64,000 nucleotides of DNA from Butyrivibrio sp. (GTDB lineage: Bacteria; Bacillota; Clostridia; Lachnospirales; Lachnospiraceae), in the NCBI GenBank assembly GCA_015056565.1, contig SVGB01000001.1:124001-188000 (forward strand), written 5' to 3'. Under the pieces are notes generated by a model. That model ran no database searches and was not told where the DNA came from. It saw only the letters and a program-made list of their open reading frames with translations. The position numbers and the translations under genes are program-made. The first letter of the stretch is position 1. Each line of letters opens with the position of its first letter. This document shows positions 44,965-52,800 of the stretch, in pieces.

Positions 44965-45960
44965 TCATTTCGTACTTTCTTTTAAAATAACTTCATATCC
45001 GCCCAGGGTCTTGCTGGATACATAGCCTCCAGCGATCATATCAAGAAGTGTCTTGGCAGCGTTAGCCCCAAGATTTCTGTCATTAAAATTCAGGGACGTA
45101 ACTGATGGCACAGCATTCTCCAAAATAGAGCTGTTGTAGAAGGATGCTACGCGGATGTCTTCAGGGATCCTTATATGTTCATCCCTGCACCTTGCCATAA
45201 CTTCTCCCGCAATGGCATCATCCATGCACACTATTCCATCGACGTTTTTCTTTTGCAGTTCCTTTAAGATGTTTCCAACCTTTGAAACATCCTCAACCTC
45301 AAGGTATATAAGCCCCGGATCTGCGGAAATGCCCGCCTGTTCAAAGGCAGCCAAAAAGCCTTCATGCCTCGTCCTTGTTATGATGTGATTGGTATTGCCA
45401 CCAATGAGCGCAAGTCTTTTTAGCCCCTTGGCAATAAGGATAGATGTCAGTTCCTTGCAGGCAGCGAAATTGTCGTTGTCCACATAGACAACATCAGCAT
45501 CGTAGGTCTTACCTACAGCCACAAAGGGAACCCCTGAGTTCTTCAGGTAATACGCCGCGTTGTCTTTTACCAGAGTCCTTGTGAGGATGATCCCATCCAC
45601 TTTGTGGTTGTCTATGATCCTCTTGATGCCTGATATGTCATCTCCGCTGATCAGAGAGACTATCACATCGTATCCAAAACCTGAGGTAACTTCGCTGATA
45701 CCTATCATGCAGCGTTGGAAGAACGGAAGGTCTACCGCATTGTAGTCATCAGGCCAAATTACGCCTATGTTATAGGTCTTTTGTCCAGCCAGAGCCCTGG
45801 CATTTATGTTTGGTATGTAATTATGTTCTTCGATGAAGCTCATGACCTTTTGCCTGGTGTCATCTCCGACTCTTCCCTTTCCTGAAATAGCACGGGAAAC
45901 AGTGGTCTTGGAGATTCCAAGGGCTCTTGCCACGTCATCGATAGTAATTTTTGAGCCCAT
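44965..45960 (-). CDS. LacI-family transcriptional regulator of the galactoside operon
   Basis: The 331-residue regulator has an N-terminal LacI helix-turn-helix (TIDDVARALGISKTTVSRAI) and a periplasmic-binding-like effector domain (NIGVIWPDDYN, VDGIILTRTL, VNASFYNSS-type region, LNFNDRNLGA). It is encoded in the operon it probably controls, so it can autoregulate. The palindromic operators at 49742 and 49872 are plausible binding sites. Confidence 0.95.
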   Translation of the reverse strand: MGSKITIDDVARALGISKTTVSRAISGKGRVGDDTRQKVMSFIEEHNYIPNINARALAGQKTYNIGVIWPDDYNAVDLPFFQRCMIGISEVTSGFGYDVIVSLISGDDISGIKRIIDNHKVDGIILTRTLVKDNAAYYLKNSGVPFVAVGKTYDADVVYVDNDNFAACKELTSILIAKGLKRLALIGGNTNHIITRTRHEGFLAAFEQAGISADPGLIYLEVEDVSKVGNILKELQKKNVDGIVCMDDAIAGEVMARCRDEHIRIPEDIRVASFYNSSILENAVPSVTSLNFNDRNLGANAAKTLLDMIAGGYVSSKTLGGYEVILKESTK

Positions 45961-45980
45961 TATGTTTAAGTCCTCTCAGC

Positions 45981-46844
45981 TTAGCCTTTTACTGCTCCGC
46001 CAGTTACACCTTCAACATAATATTTCTGAAGGAACATAAACAGAAGTGTTACAGGAATTGCAACTAAAACACCGCCTGCACAGAATCTTGTGAAATATCC
46101 CTGGTAGTCATTGGTCCATACCCATCTTGTCATACCTACTGCAACGTTGTAGCTGGAGTCGTGGCCAAAAGCTACATAGGAAGCAAATACGTAGTCGCAC
46201 CATGGAGCCATGAATGCAACCAGTGCTGTGTAGATGATGATAGGCTTACTCATTGGAATGATCATTGTAAGGAATATCCTTGCTCTTGTGGCACCGTCAA
46301 TCCTTGCAGCCTCGTCAAGAGCCTTGGGAATTGTATCAAAATATCCTTTGCAGACATAGTATCCCATTCCGCAACTTGCTACAGTTACAAGGATAAGTCC
46401 TGGGATAGCTCCTGCCTGAGTAAGACCAAACTGTTTAAGAAGGAAGTACAGACAGATCATGGTAAGGAATCCTGGGAACATTCCAAGGATCAGCCAGAAT
46501 CTCATAAGGAAGGTCCTTCCTGCAAATCTCATTCTTGAAAGAGCATAGCTTACGCAAAGCTGGATAAGTGTCTGAAGAACTGCCACGCACACAGCGATGA
46601 CTATTGTGTTTTTGTACCATAAAAGGTAATTGGTCTGGGCTGTGTCAAAGAGGAACTTGTAGTTATCAAGGCTAAAGCTCTTTGGCACAAGGTAATCAAC
46701 CATTCCGCCATACTCTGTGGCATAGGACCTAAAGCTCTGAAGCACAAGCCCCACGAATGGGAACAGCCAGATAATGCTTATGATCACCAAAAGTATATAT
46801 GTAAGTACATTGCTTATTGTTTTCTTTGTTTTGTATGATTTCAT
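45981..46844 (-). CDS. Sugar ABC transporter permease, MalG-like
   Basis: The 287-residue membrane protein has six membrane helices and the EAA loop (DEAARIDGATRARIFLTMIIPMS). N-terminal ISIIWLFPFVGLVLQSFRSYATEYGG and C-terminal EGVTGGAVKG are typical of MalG-type carbohydrate permeases. Its ATG overlaps the stop of the MalF-like gene (TAATG), so the two are coupled. It pairs with the MalF-like subunit. No ATPase lies in the operon. Confidence 0.95.
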   Translation of the reverse strand: MKSYKTKKTISNVLTYILLVIISIIWLFPFVGLVLQSFRSYATEYGGMVDYLVPKSFSLDNYKFLFDTAQTNYLLWYKNTIVIAVCVAVLQTLIQLCVSYALSRMRFAGRTFLMRFWLILGMFPGFLTMICLYFLLKQFGLTQAGAIPGLILVTVASCGMGYYVCKGYFDTIPKALDEAARIDGATRARIFLTMIIPMSKPIIIYTALVAFMAPWCDYVFASYVAFGHDSSYNVAVGMTRWVWTNDYQGYFTRFCAGGVLVAIPVTLLFMFLQKYYVEGVTGGAVKG

Positions 46845-48235
46845 TATTGGAAGCCCTCCTCATCCTTTACTGATGGAAGCATGTTGTAAACAACCAGCGA
46901 AATGACCGCTGTCACAACAAATACCATGATACCGATGACTGCTGCCATTCTGTAGTTGGTATCATTGACTGTCATCTTGTACAGCCAGGTGATAAGAAGG
47001 TCTGTATTACCTGCCTTTTCTGCAAGGTTAACAGATTGTGGTTTACCCTGAGTTAGAAGGTAGATAACGTTGAAGTTGTTAAGATTTCCAGTGTACTGTG
47101 TAAGAAGGAATGGTCCTGTTACAAACAGCATGTATGGAAGCGTGATGCTCTTAAACATCTGCCATGGATTAGCACCGTCAATCCTTGCGCTCTCGTATAG
47201 ATCCTCTGGAATGTTCATGAGAAGTCCTGTGGCAATGAGCACCATGTAAGGAATACCGATCCAGATATTGACTACAACAACTGTTATTCTGGCAAGAACC
47301 GGATCTGTCCAGAATGGGATGTAGCTCTTTATGATACCCCATTTGATAAGGTATCCATTAATTAGTCCGTCATTGGCGAACATCTTCATAACGTAAAGAA
47401 GTGAAACGAACTGGGGAACAGCGATCGTCATAACAAGGATCGTTCTCCAGAGCTTCTTGAACTTGATCCCCTTTTTGTTGATGAGCATTGCTACTCCAAG
47501 TCCAAGGAAATAGTTTGTAAATGTAGCAAGGAAGGCCCAAACCAGGGTCCAGACAAGGACATAGGTAAAGGTTGAACCAATTCCTGCTCCCGAGAAGGAT
47601 ACAATGTTTTTAAAGTTCTCAAGTCCCACCCAGGTAAATAGGTTTGATGGTGACTGGTGGTTCTTGTCGTAGTTAGTAAATGCCACCAGGATCATAAACA
47701 CAATTGGAAGAACTGTAAAAATAAATATTCCTGTTACAGGAAGTGCAAGAAGAGTCTTGTGGAAATTCTTGTCAAATAAAGACATGAACACTTCATTGTT
47801 TGTTGGAAGCTTTTTCCCGTTCTTTAAAAGAAGCTCTTCCTTGCGGTTTTCCCTGATATTGATGTACCAGACAAGGACAAACGCAAAGATCGCAAAAATA
47901 CACAAAACTCCAAACAGCAGTATCAGAAAGCTGTTGTCACCGTAAACTGTCTTACGGCCAACCTTCTTGGTTGCTACAGTTCCCAGCGTTCCTATCTTGG
48001 AAAGATACTGCCATCCAAATCCAAATAAAAACCAAAAGAACAGCACTTCAAGTACAAGAAGCGCAGCTCCTATCAAAATCTGTCCCCTGAGAAGCGGGCC
48101 AAATCCCAAGATTAAAAATGAGATCTTTGTCTTAAAATCTCCCTCCACGAATGTGGTGCCTATTTCTTTAAAGCCGCTACCTAAGGCTTTAAAGAAACGG
48201 GATAATGCATTCTTATTATCTGCGCCCTGTGCCAT
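46844..48235 (-). CDS. Sugar ABC transporter permease, MalF-like with extra N-terminal helices
   Basis: The 463-residue permease has two or three extra N-terminal hydrophobic segments (residues about 40-130) before the core. The core has LALPVTGIFIFTVLPIVFMILVAF, the EAA loop ESARIDGANPWQMFKSITLPYM and several further helices. MalF proteins also carry additional N-terminal helices. With the MalG-like subunit it forms the channel. The message upstream carries two hairpins in the gap from the binding-protein gene. Confidence 0.95.
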   Translation of the reverse strand: MAQGADNKNALSRFFKALGSGFKEIGTTFVEGDFKTKISFLILGFGPLLRGQILIGAALLVLEVLFFWFLFGFGWQYLSKIGTLGTVATKKVGRKTVYGDNSFLILLFGVLCIFAIFAFVLVWYINIRENRKEELLLKNGKKLPTNNEVFMSLFDKNFHKTLLALPVTGIFIFTVLPIVFMILVAFTNYDKNHQSPSNLFTWVGLENFKNIVSFSGAGIGSTFTYVLVWTLVWAFLATFTNYFLGLGVAMLINKKGIKFKKLWRTILVMTIAVPQFVSLLYVMKMFANDGLINGYLIKWGIIKSYIPFWTDPVLARITVVVVNIWIGIPYMVLIATGLLMNIPEDLYESARIDGANPWQMFKSITLPYMLFVTGPFLLTQYTGNLNNFNVIYLLTQGKPQSVNLAEKAGNTDLLITWLYKMTVNDTNYRMAAVIGIMVFVVTAVISLVVYNMLPSVKDEEGFQ

Positions 48236-48266
48236 ACCTCCCGGCCTCCTTTTCTCTAGTTAAATA

Positions 48267-48297
48267 CAGGCTCGGAAACATATTGAATCCGAGCCTG
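48267..48297 (-). repeat. Stem-loop between binding-protein and MalF-like genes
   Basis: A perfect 10-bp inverted repeat (CAGGCTCGGA / TCCGAGCCTG) with an 11-base loop. No T-run follows on the minus strand, so it is more likely an RNA-stabilising or attenuating element than a full terminator. It could help give more binding protein than permease. Confidence 0.6.
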
Positions 48298-48320
48298 ATA
48301 TGAATGGTTAAATTATTGGA

Positions 48321-48385
48321 GTGATATACGGATTGCTCCGCTTACGCTTTCGCAATCCTACATACATTCGGAATCCCTATATCAC
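48321..48385 (-). repeat. REP/MITE-like palindromic element at the end of the binding-protein gene
   Basis: Nested inverted repeats: outer GTGATATA / TATATCAC (48321-48328, 48378-48385) and inner GGATTGC / GCAATCC (48330-48336, 48352-48358). A further GGAATCC-like arm lies between them. The outer arm includes the stop codon of the binding-protein gene. The layout is like short palindromic intergenic repeats or a MITE relic. No second copy was seen in this window. Confidence 0.55.
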
Positions 48386-49710
48386 TTAGCATATGACTCA
48401 CATGTTGTCTGGAAGTCTGTAAGAACCTGTGTAAGTGTAGCATCATCAGCATCTGCTTTAACCTCACCTGAGATGATAGAATCACCAAGTGATGTTGCAA
48501 GTGTCCAGTAATCTCCAGGATACTGTCCCTGAGGGATTGTGTACTGAAGCTGATCAGCAAGAGCTGAAAGAGCCTCGTCAGCCTTAACTGCGTCTGACTG
48601 CTGAGCCTTGAGGTTTGAAGGGCCCCAACCTACTGCATCGTATCTGGCCTGCTGAACTTCCTCACCTGAGAGGTAAGCTGCAAGTGCATCACAAACTGCA
48701 AGCTTCATGTCATCTTCCTGAGGCTTAACACCAAGGAGCTTGAATCCACCAAAGCCGCTCATCTGATATGTCTTGCCATCAGCGCCTTCGAATGTAGGAA
48801 GCTTAGCACAAGCGTAGTTGTCACCAAACATATCCTTAGCTGCCTGAGCATCCCATGTACCATCAACGATTGCTGCGCAGTTAGTAGCATTTGAAACTGC
48901 TGAGCCATTCTGGAATGACTTGGAAGAAGCAACCTCAAGCATTTCCTTAAGAGCTACAACGCCCTTATCTGATGCGTATGTTGAGTTGCACTTTGTGAAG
49001 TTACCCTGGTCATCAGTGTCATATGTAAGCTCAGCACCTGTTCCGAAGAAGAATGCTGTCTGATACCAGCCTGAGTTAAGCTCGAAGTAGAAGTTCTTGC
49101 CTGCTGCTTCGCAATCAGCGATGATGCCTTCAAGAGTAGAAGGATCTTTTACAACGCTCTTATCATAGTAAAGGAAATATCCGTTATCTGATGTAAGAGG
49201 ATAAGCATATAATGTTCCACCAACTGTTGCAGCTGCAACTGCACCAGCATCGTTCTCTGACTTAACAACCTCTGCGTTAGAGTCCTCAACTACCTCAAGA
49301 GCTCCAGCAGTAACAAGTCTTGCGATCTGATCCTGAGCAAATGCATAGATATCAGCACCAGCCTCAACGTCTGTGATCATGTTACCAGCAGCATCACCTT
49401 CGCCAACAGGCTCAACAGTGAATGTGTATCCGCTCATCTCAGGATGTGCCTCCTGGAACTTAGCGATCTGCTCATTAGTGAAATCAACTACATTATCAGC
49501 AACCCAGACCTTAACTTCGCCTGTGCCATAATCTGTGATCTCTTCTGCTGTCTCAGCTGCCTCTGTAGCTGTCTCTGCAGTTTCTGTAGCTGTCTCTGCT
49601 ACCTCTGTAGCTGTCTCTGCTACAGTGTCTGCTGCACCATTGCCACAACCAGCAAGGAGTGTTGCACCCATAGCAGCTGTTAACATAACAGATACCAATT
49701 TCTTTTTCAT
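48382..49710 (-). CDS. Galactoside ABC transporter substrate-binding lipoprotein
   Basis: The 442-residue MalE-like protein has a lipoprotein signal (MKKKLVSVMLTAAMGATLLAGC, lipid Cys22). A linker of about 25 residues made of imperfect AETATE repeats follows. The binding domain begins GTGEVKVWVADNVVDFT. It has ADIYAFAQDQIARLVTAG, YFLYYDKSVVKDPSTLEG and WGPSNLKAQQ, typical of carbohydrate-binding proteins of the MalE type. GGAGG lies before the ATG. The operator/promoter region is directly upstream. The gene is followed by two hairpins before the MalF-like gene. Confidence 0.95.
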   Translation of the reverse strand: MKKKLVSVMLTAAMGATLLAGCGNGAADTVAETATEVAETATETAETATEAAETAEEITDYGTGEVKVWVADNVVDFTNEQIAKFQEAHPEMSGYTFTVEPVGEGDAAGNMITDVEAGADIYAFAQDQIARLVTAGALEVVEDSNAEVVKSENDAGAVAAATVGGTLYAYPLTSDNGYFLYYDKSVVKDPSTLEGIIADCEAAGKNFYFELNSGWYQTAFFFGTGAELTYDTDDQGNFTKCNSTYASDKGVVALKEMLEVASSKSFQNGSAVSNATNCAAIVDGTWDAQAAKDMFGDNYACAKLPTFEGADGKTYQMSGFGGFKLLGVKPQEDDMKLAVCDALAAYLSGEEVQQARYDAVGWGPSNLKAQQSDAVKADEALSALADQLQYTIPQGQYPGDYWTLATSLGDSIISGEVKADADDATLTQVLTDFQTTCESYAK

Positions 49711-49741
49711 AATTTATTTCCCTCCATTTGTTAAATGTGAC

Positions 49742-49757
49742 TGCGCAAATTTGCGCA
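49742..49757. promoter_or_regulatory. LacI-type operator O1, perfect 16-bp palindrome
   Basis: TGCGCAAATTTGCGCA is a perfect palindrome just after the predicted start of transcription of the binding-protein gene. It is followed by ATCGGTTGC. Binding of the operon LacI regulator here would block elongation or promoter clearance. The assignment is by position and symmetry. Confidence 0.75.
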
Positions 49758-49763
49758 ATCGGT
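49750..49763. repeat. 14-bp direct repeat, copy 1, of the operator region
   Basis: TTTGCGCAATCGGT occurs here and again at 49901-49914, 151 bases apart. It overlaps operator O1 and the GCGCAATCGGT half-sites typical of LacI-family operators. Confidence 0.8.
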
Positions 49764-49776
49764 TGCTCACATAAAG

Positions 49777-49805
49777 AGTTTATCCTTTGTGCATTTTTTT
49801 GTCAA
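49777..49805 (-). promoter_or_regulatory. Promoter of the galactoside operon
   Basis: On the minus strand, -35 TTGACA (49800-49805) and -10 TAAACT (49777-49782), with a 17-base spacer. Operator O1 lies just downstream and O2 about 65 bases upstream. Confidence 0.8.
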
Positions 49806-49871
49806 TTAAACATTTTGAATGATTAATTTGGCTGTTTTTCATACATGTTGCACATTGACTTTTTTCACGGT

Positions 49872-49889
49872 AACGTTTCCGGAAACGTT
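49872..49889. promoter_or_regulatory. LacI-type operator O2, perfect 18-bp palindrome
   Basis: AACGTTTCCGGAAACGTT is a perfect palindrome flanked by two copies of CGGTAACGTTT (49868-49878 and 49892-49902). It lies upstream of the promoter and next to the dprA stop. It is a plausible second site for the operon regulator or a related one. Confidence 0.75.
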
Positions 49890-49900
49890 GTCGGTAACGT

Positions 49901-49914
49901 TTTGCGCAATCGGT
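49901..49914. repeat. 14-bp direct repeat, copy 2, of the operator region
   Basis: The second copy of TTTGCGCAATCGGT, beside CGGTAACGTTT. Together with O1 and O2 it suggests looping between sites upstream and downstream of the promoter. Confidence 0.7.
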
Positions 49915-49917
49915 AAA

Positions 49918-51081
49918 TCAGGCTATTTTGCGGTAATATGCGCCATTTTGAGCAATCTTACCGCTGTATGTTAACTCCATTAACGTGGTTAAAAGCTGCG
50001 GAACCGAGATTTCTTTTCCCTTTTTGTAGAGTTCTTCCAGGATAAAAGAGCTTGAAACCGGGATGATATCTACGATTCCAAGGATCTCTTCCTCTATTGA
50101 GATAACCGGCTGATCATTCATTTCATCATCCGGATCTCCACCACAGACTGTCAGTTCTCTCTCATCTTCCAGGGCAGTCTCGATCTTTTCTTGTGCCTCA
50201 TACCCTCCTCTCACAGTCCATATCCTGTCAATAACATCTGCTGCAGAGATCGCAACTCCTGCTCCCTGGCTTATGAGATAGTTACAGCCATCGCTAAGTC
50301 TGTCGGAAGCTCTTCCCGGAACTGCAAACACATCCCTGCCCTGCTCAAGAGCTGTGTCCACAGTGATGGTGGTACCTGATTTTCTCCTTGCTTCCACCAC
50401 CACAAGGGCATCAGCCAGAGCACTGATGATCCTGTTTCTCATGGGAAAGAACCTGGCAACAGGCTCCATTCCTGGTGGAAACTCCGATATGAGACCACCA
50501 TTTAACGAAAGCGCATCATATATTTCTTTATTCTCCGGAGGGTAGCAAATATCAACTCCGCACCCAAGGACTCCAAAGGAAGCTCCCCCTGCAGCAACAG
50601 CAGCACCTTGCGCTATGCCATCTACGCCTCTTGCCATTCCACTTATGACCTGGATCCCAGCAATGGCAAGATCTCTTCCAAACTGCCTTGCCATGAATCT
50701 TCCGTAGTCTGAGCACATCCTCGCCCCAACTACGGCAACTGAAGGAATGTTTGGGTCTGGGAGCTTTCCCTTTACATAGATTGCAAAGGGCGCATTGGGG
50801 ATGTTCTTTAGCTTTTCCGGAAAGTCTTCATCTATCCTTGATACAAACCTGATCCCTTTACTTAAAAGTTTGTTCTTCTCATTTTCAAAATCCCAGCTGT
50901 GCCTTGATCTTTCTATATTTTCTACCTGTTTATGAGAAAGCACCTTGGACAGTTCTTTTGAACTTAGCTGATACACATCTTTGCAGCTAAGCCCACTGCA
51001 AAGGAGCTTGTCCATGCTGGCATTTCCGATGCTCTCAACATTAAAGAGCCACATCGCGTAATCTTTTTCTGTCAATTCCAA
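49918..51081 (-). CDS. dprA: DprA, DNA-processing protein, RecA loader in transformation
   Basis: The 387-residue protein has the DprA Rossmann fold: VVGARMCSDYGRFMARQFG, SGMARGVDGIAQGAAVA, GCGVDICYPPENKEIYDAL and FPMRNRIISALADALVVVEAR. The C-terminal part is a winged-helix-like domain. It protects single-stranded DNA in transformation and loads RecA. It follows comM by three bases. Confidence 0.96.
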   Translation of the reverse strand: MELTEKDYAMWLFNVESIGNASMDKLLCSGLSCKDVYQLSSKELSKVLSHKQVENIERSRHSWDFENEKNKLLSKGIRFVSRIDEDFPEKLKNIPNAPFAIYVKGKLPDPNIPSVAVVGARMCSDYGRFMARQFGRDLAIAGIQVISGMARGVDGIAQGAAVAAGGASFGVLGCGVDICYPPENKEIYDALSLNGGLISEFPPGMEPVARFFPMRNRIISALADALVVVEARRKSGTTITVDTALEQGRDVFAVPGRASDRLSDGCNYLISQGAGVAISAADVIDRIWTVRGGYEAQEKIETALEDERELTVCGGDPDDEMNDQPVISIEEEILGIVDIIPVSSSFILEELYKKGKEISVPQLLTTLMELTYSGKIAQNGAYYRKIA

Positions 51082-51084
51082 ATC

Positions 51085-52653
51085 TTATTCCTCCATCTGA
51101 CTGTAATATTCTCCATCTGTTATCCTGTATCCCACAGCTTCCATGAGATGGATCTGTTTTATCTCCTCTGATCCGTCTATATCTGCAATTGTTCTGGCAA
51201 CCCTTAGTATCTTGTGATAAGCCCTTGCAGAGAGCGCCATGGTGGTAAATGCATTTTCAAGATAGCTCTCTTCCTTAGGACCAAGATGACAGAACTTCTC
51301 TATATCCTTAGGGGACATATCTGAATTAAACCTAAGCTCCGTCCCCTTAAATCTCTCATTTTGGATCTTCCTTGCTTTTAATACCCTCTCTCTTATGGTC
51401 TTGCTTGATTCGTTTGCACTTTTGTTCTTCACCGTAAGATCTGAGATGTCCACCCTTGGTGCCTCTACGCAGATGTCCACTCTGTCAAGGATTGGCCCTG
51501 AAATATGGCTAAGGTACCTTCTTATCTCTGAGGGAGAGCACTTACACTTATTTCTGTCTGGATAATAACCACAGGGGCAGGGATTAAGTGCTCCAACCAG
51601 CTGAAAGTTTGCAGGATAAGAGTAGGTTCCTTTATTTCTTACTATGTGAACGATCTTATCTTCCAGGGGCTGTCTTAACATATCAAGTTTCGACCTGGAA
51701 AATTCAGGCATTTCATCAAGGAAAAGAACTCCTCTGTGTGCCAGGGATATGATGCCTGGCCTTGGGATTGTCCCTCCTCCCACAAGGGCCGTCTCTGTCA
51801 CAAGGTGGTGGGTGCTCATAAAAGGCCTTTTGGTGATCAGAGCCTGGTTTTCAGAGAGCATCCCTGCAACCGAATATATTGTTGATACTTCAAGACTCTC
51901 ATCAAGAGAAAGCGGTGGAAGGATCGTGGGGAGTCTTTTTGCCACCATGCTCTTACCAGCTCCCGGAGGGCCGATTATCATAAGGTGATGGAAGCCTGCT
52001 GCCGCTATCTCAGCAGCTCTTTTCACCCCTGACTGCCCATTGATATCTGCAAAATCCAGGGCAGTATCATTAGCTTCTGCCTCCTCAAAGAGTTTACTTA
52101 CGTTGATGGTTGTGGGAGGGATCAGTTTGTCCCTGTCTTTTTCATCTGCCTGCAGGTACAGAGCTGTTTCCTGGAGGGATTCAACTCCTATTATCTTTAT
52201 TCCGCCAACAACTGCTCCCTCTCTTGCGTTGCTCCTTGGCAGGATCACCTTTTTGTAGCCCATTTCCCTGGCTTTCGTAACTATAGGAAGGATTCCCTTT
52301 ACCGGCTTTATCTCTCCATCAAGCCCCAGCTCTCCTAGTACCACTGTATCTTCAAGGGCTCTTTCTCCAACCTGCCCCATGGCAGCCATTATCCCAATGG
52401 CCACTGGAACATCGATCACAACACCACTTTTCCTGATTCCTGCAGGGGAGAGGTTTATGGTGATCCTGGCTGCTGGCACTTTTGTTCCGGCATTTCTTAG
52501 CGCAACCTTTACTCTGTCGCCAGCCTCCCTTACTTCTCCTGACATAAATCCGACCATATTAAAGCTTGGAAGCCCGTCGGAAACATCCACTTCTACCTGC
52601 ATGAGATACGAAGAGATGCCCGTAGCAGCTCCCGAAGTAACTGAACTAAACAT
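51085..52653 (-). CDS. comM: ComM/YifB AAA+ protein, magnesium-chelatase-like
   Basis: The 522-residue protein has the N-terminal ComM domain (YLMQVEVDVSDGLPSFNMVGF), Walker A GPPGAGKSMVAKRLP and LFLDEMPEF (Walker B). NPCPCGYYPDRNKCKC follows and the C-terminal ChlI-like helices end the protein. ComM is a branch-migration helicase in natural transformation. It is paired with dprA in the usual order. Confidence 0.95.
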   Translation of the reverse strand: MFSSVTSGAATGISSYLMQVEVDVSDGLPSFNMVGFMSGEVREAGDRVKVALRNAGTKVPAARITINLSPAGIRKSGVVIDVPVAIGIMAAMGQVGERALEDTVVLGELGLDGEIKPVKGILPIVTKAREMGYKKVILPRSNAREGAVVGGIKIIGVESLQETALYLQADEKDRDKLIPPTTINVSKLFEEAEANDTALDFADINGQSGVKRAAEIAAAGFHHLMIIGPPGAGKSMVAKRLPTILPPLSLDESLEVSTIYSVAGMLSENQALITKRPFMSTHHLVTETALVGGGTIPRPGIISLAHRGVLFLDEMPEFSRSKLDMLRQPLEDKIVHIVRNKGTYSYPANFQLVGALNPCPCGYYPDRNKCKCSPSEIRRYLSHISGPILDRVDICVEAPRVDISDLTVKNKSANESSKTIRERVLKARKIQNERFKGTELRFNSDMSPKDIEKFCHLGPKEESYLENAFTTMALSARAYHKILRVARTIADIDGSEEIKQIHLMEAVGYRITDGEYYSQMEE

Positions 52654-52732
52654 TTCGTCTCCTTATATTCAAATTATTGATGAAATCACTGTCTGAAGAC
52701 CTCAAACAGCGTTTATAAGATATAAAAACAAA

Positions 52733-52762
52733 ATCGACCTGCTAATTATATAACAGGTCGAT
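52733..52762 (-). terminator. Terminator after pilT
   Basis: A perfect 9-bp stem (ATCGACCTG / CAGGTCGAT) with a 12-base loop, followed on the minus strand by TTTTGTTTTTAT. It lies about 40 bases after the pilT stop. Confidence 0.85.
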
Positions 52763-52800
52763 CAAAAAAATCTTTAAGATTTTCTTAAGATTGAAAAATT

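Noticed and set aside
49444-49774. Open frames on the plus strand in the AETATE repeat and signal region
   Set aside because: They are shadows of the binding-protein signal peptide and linker, with biased composition.
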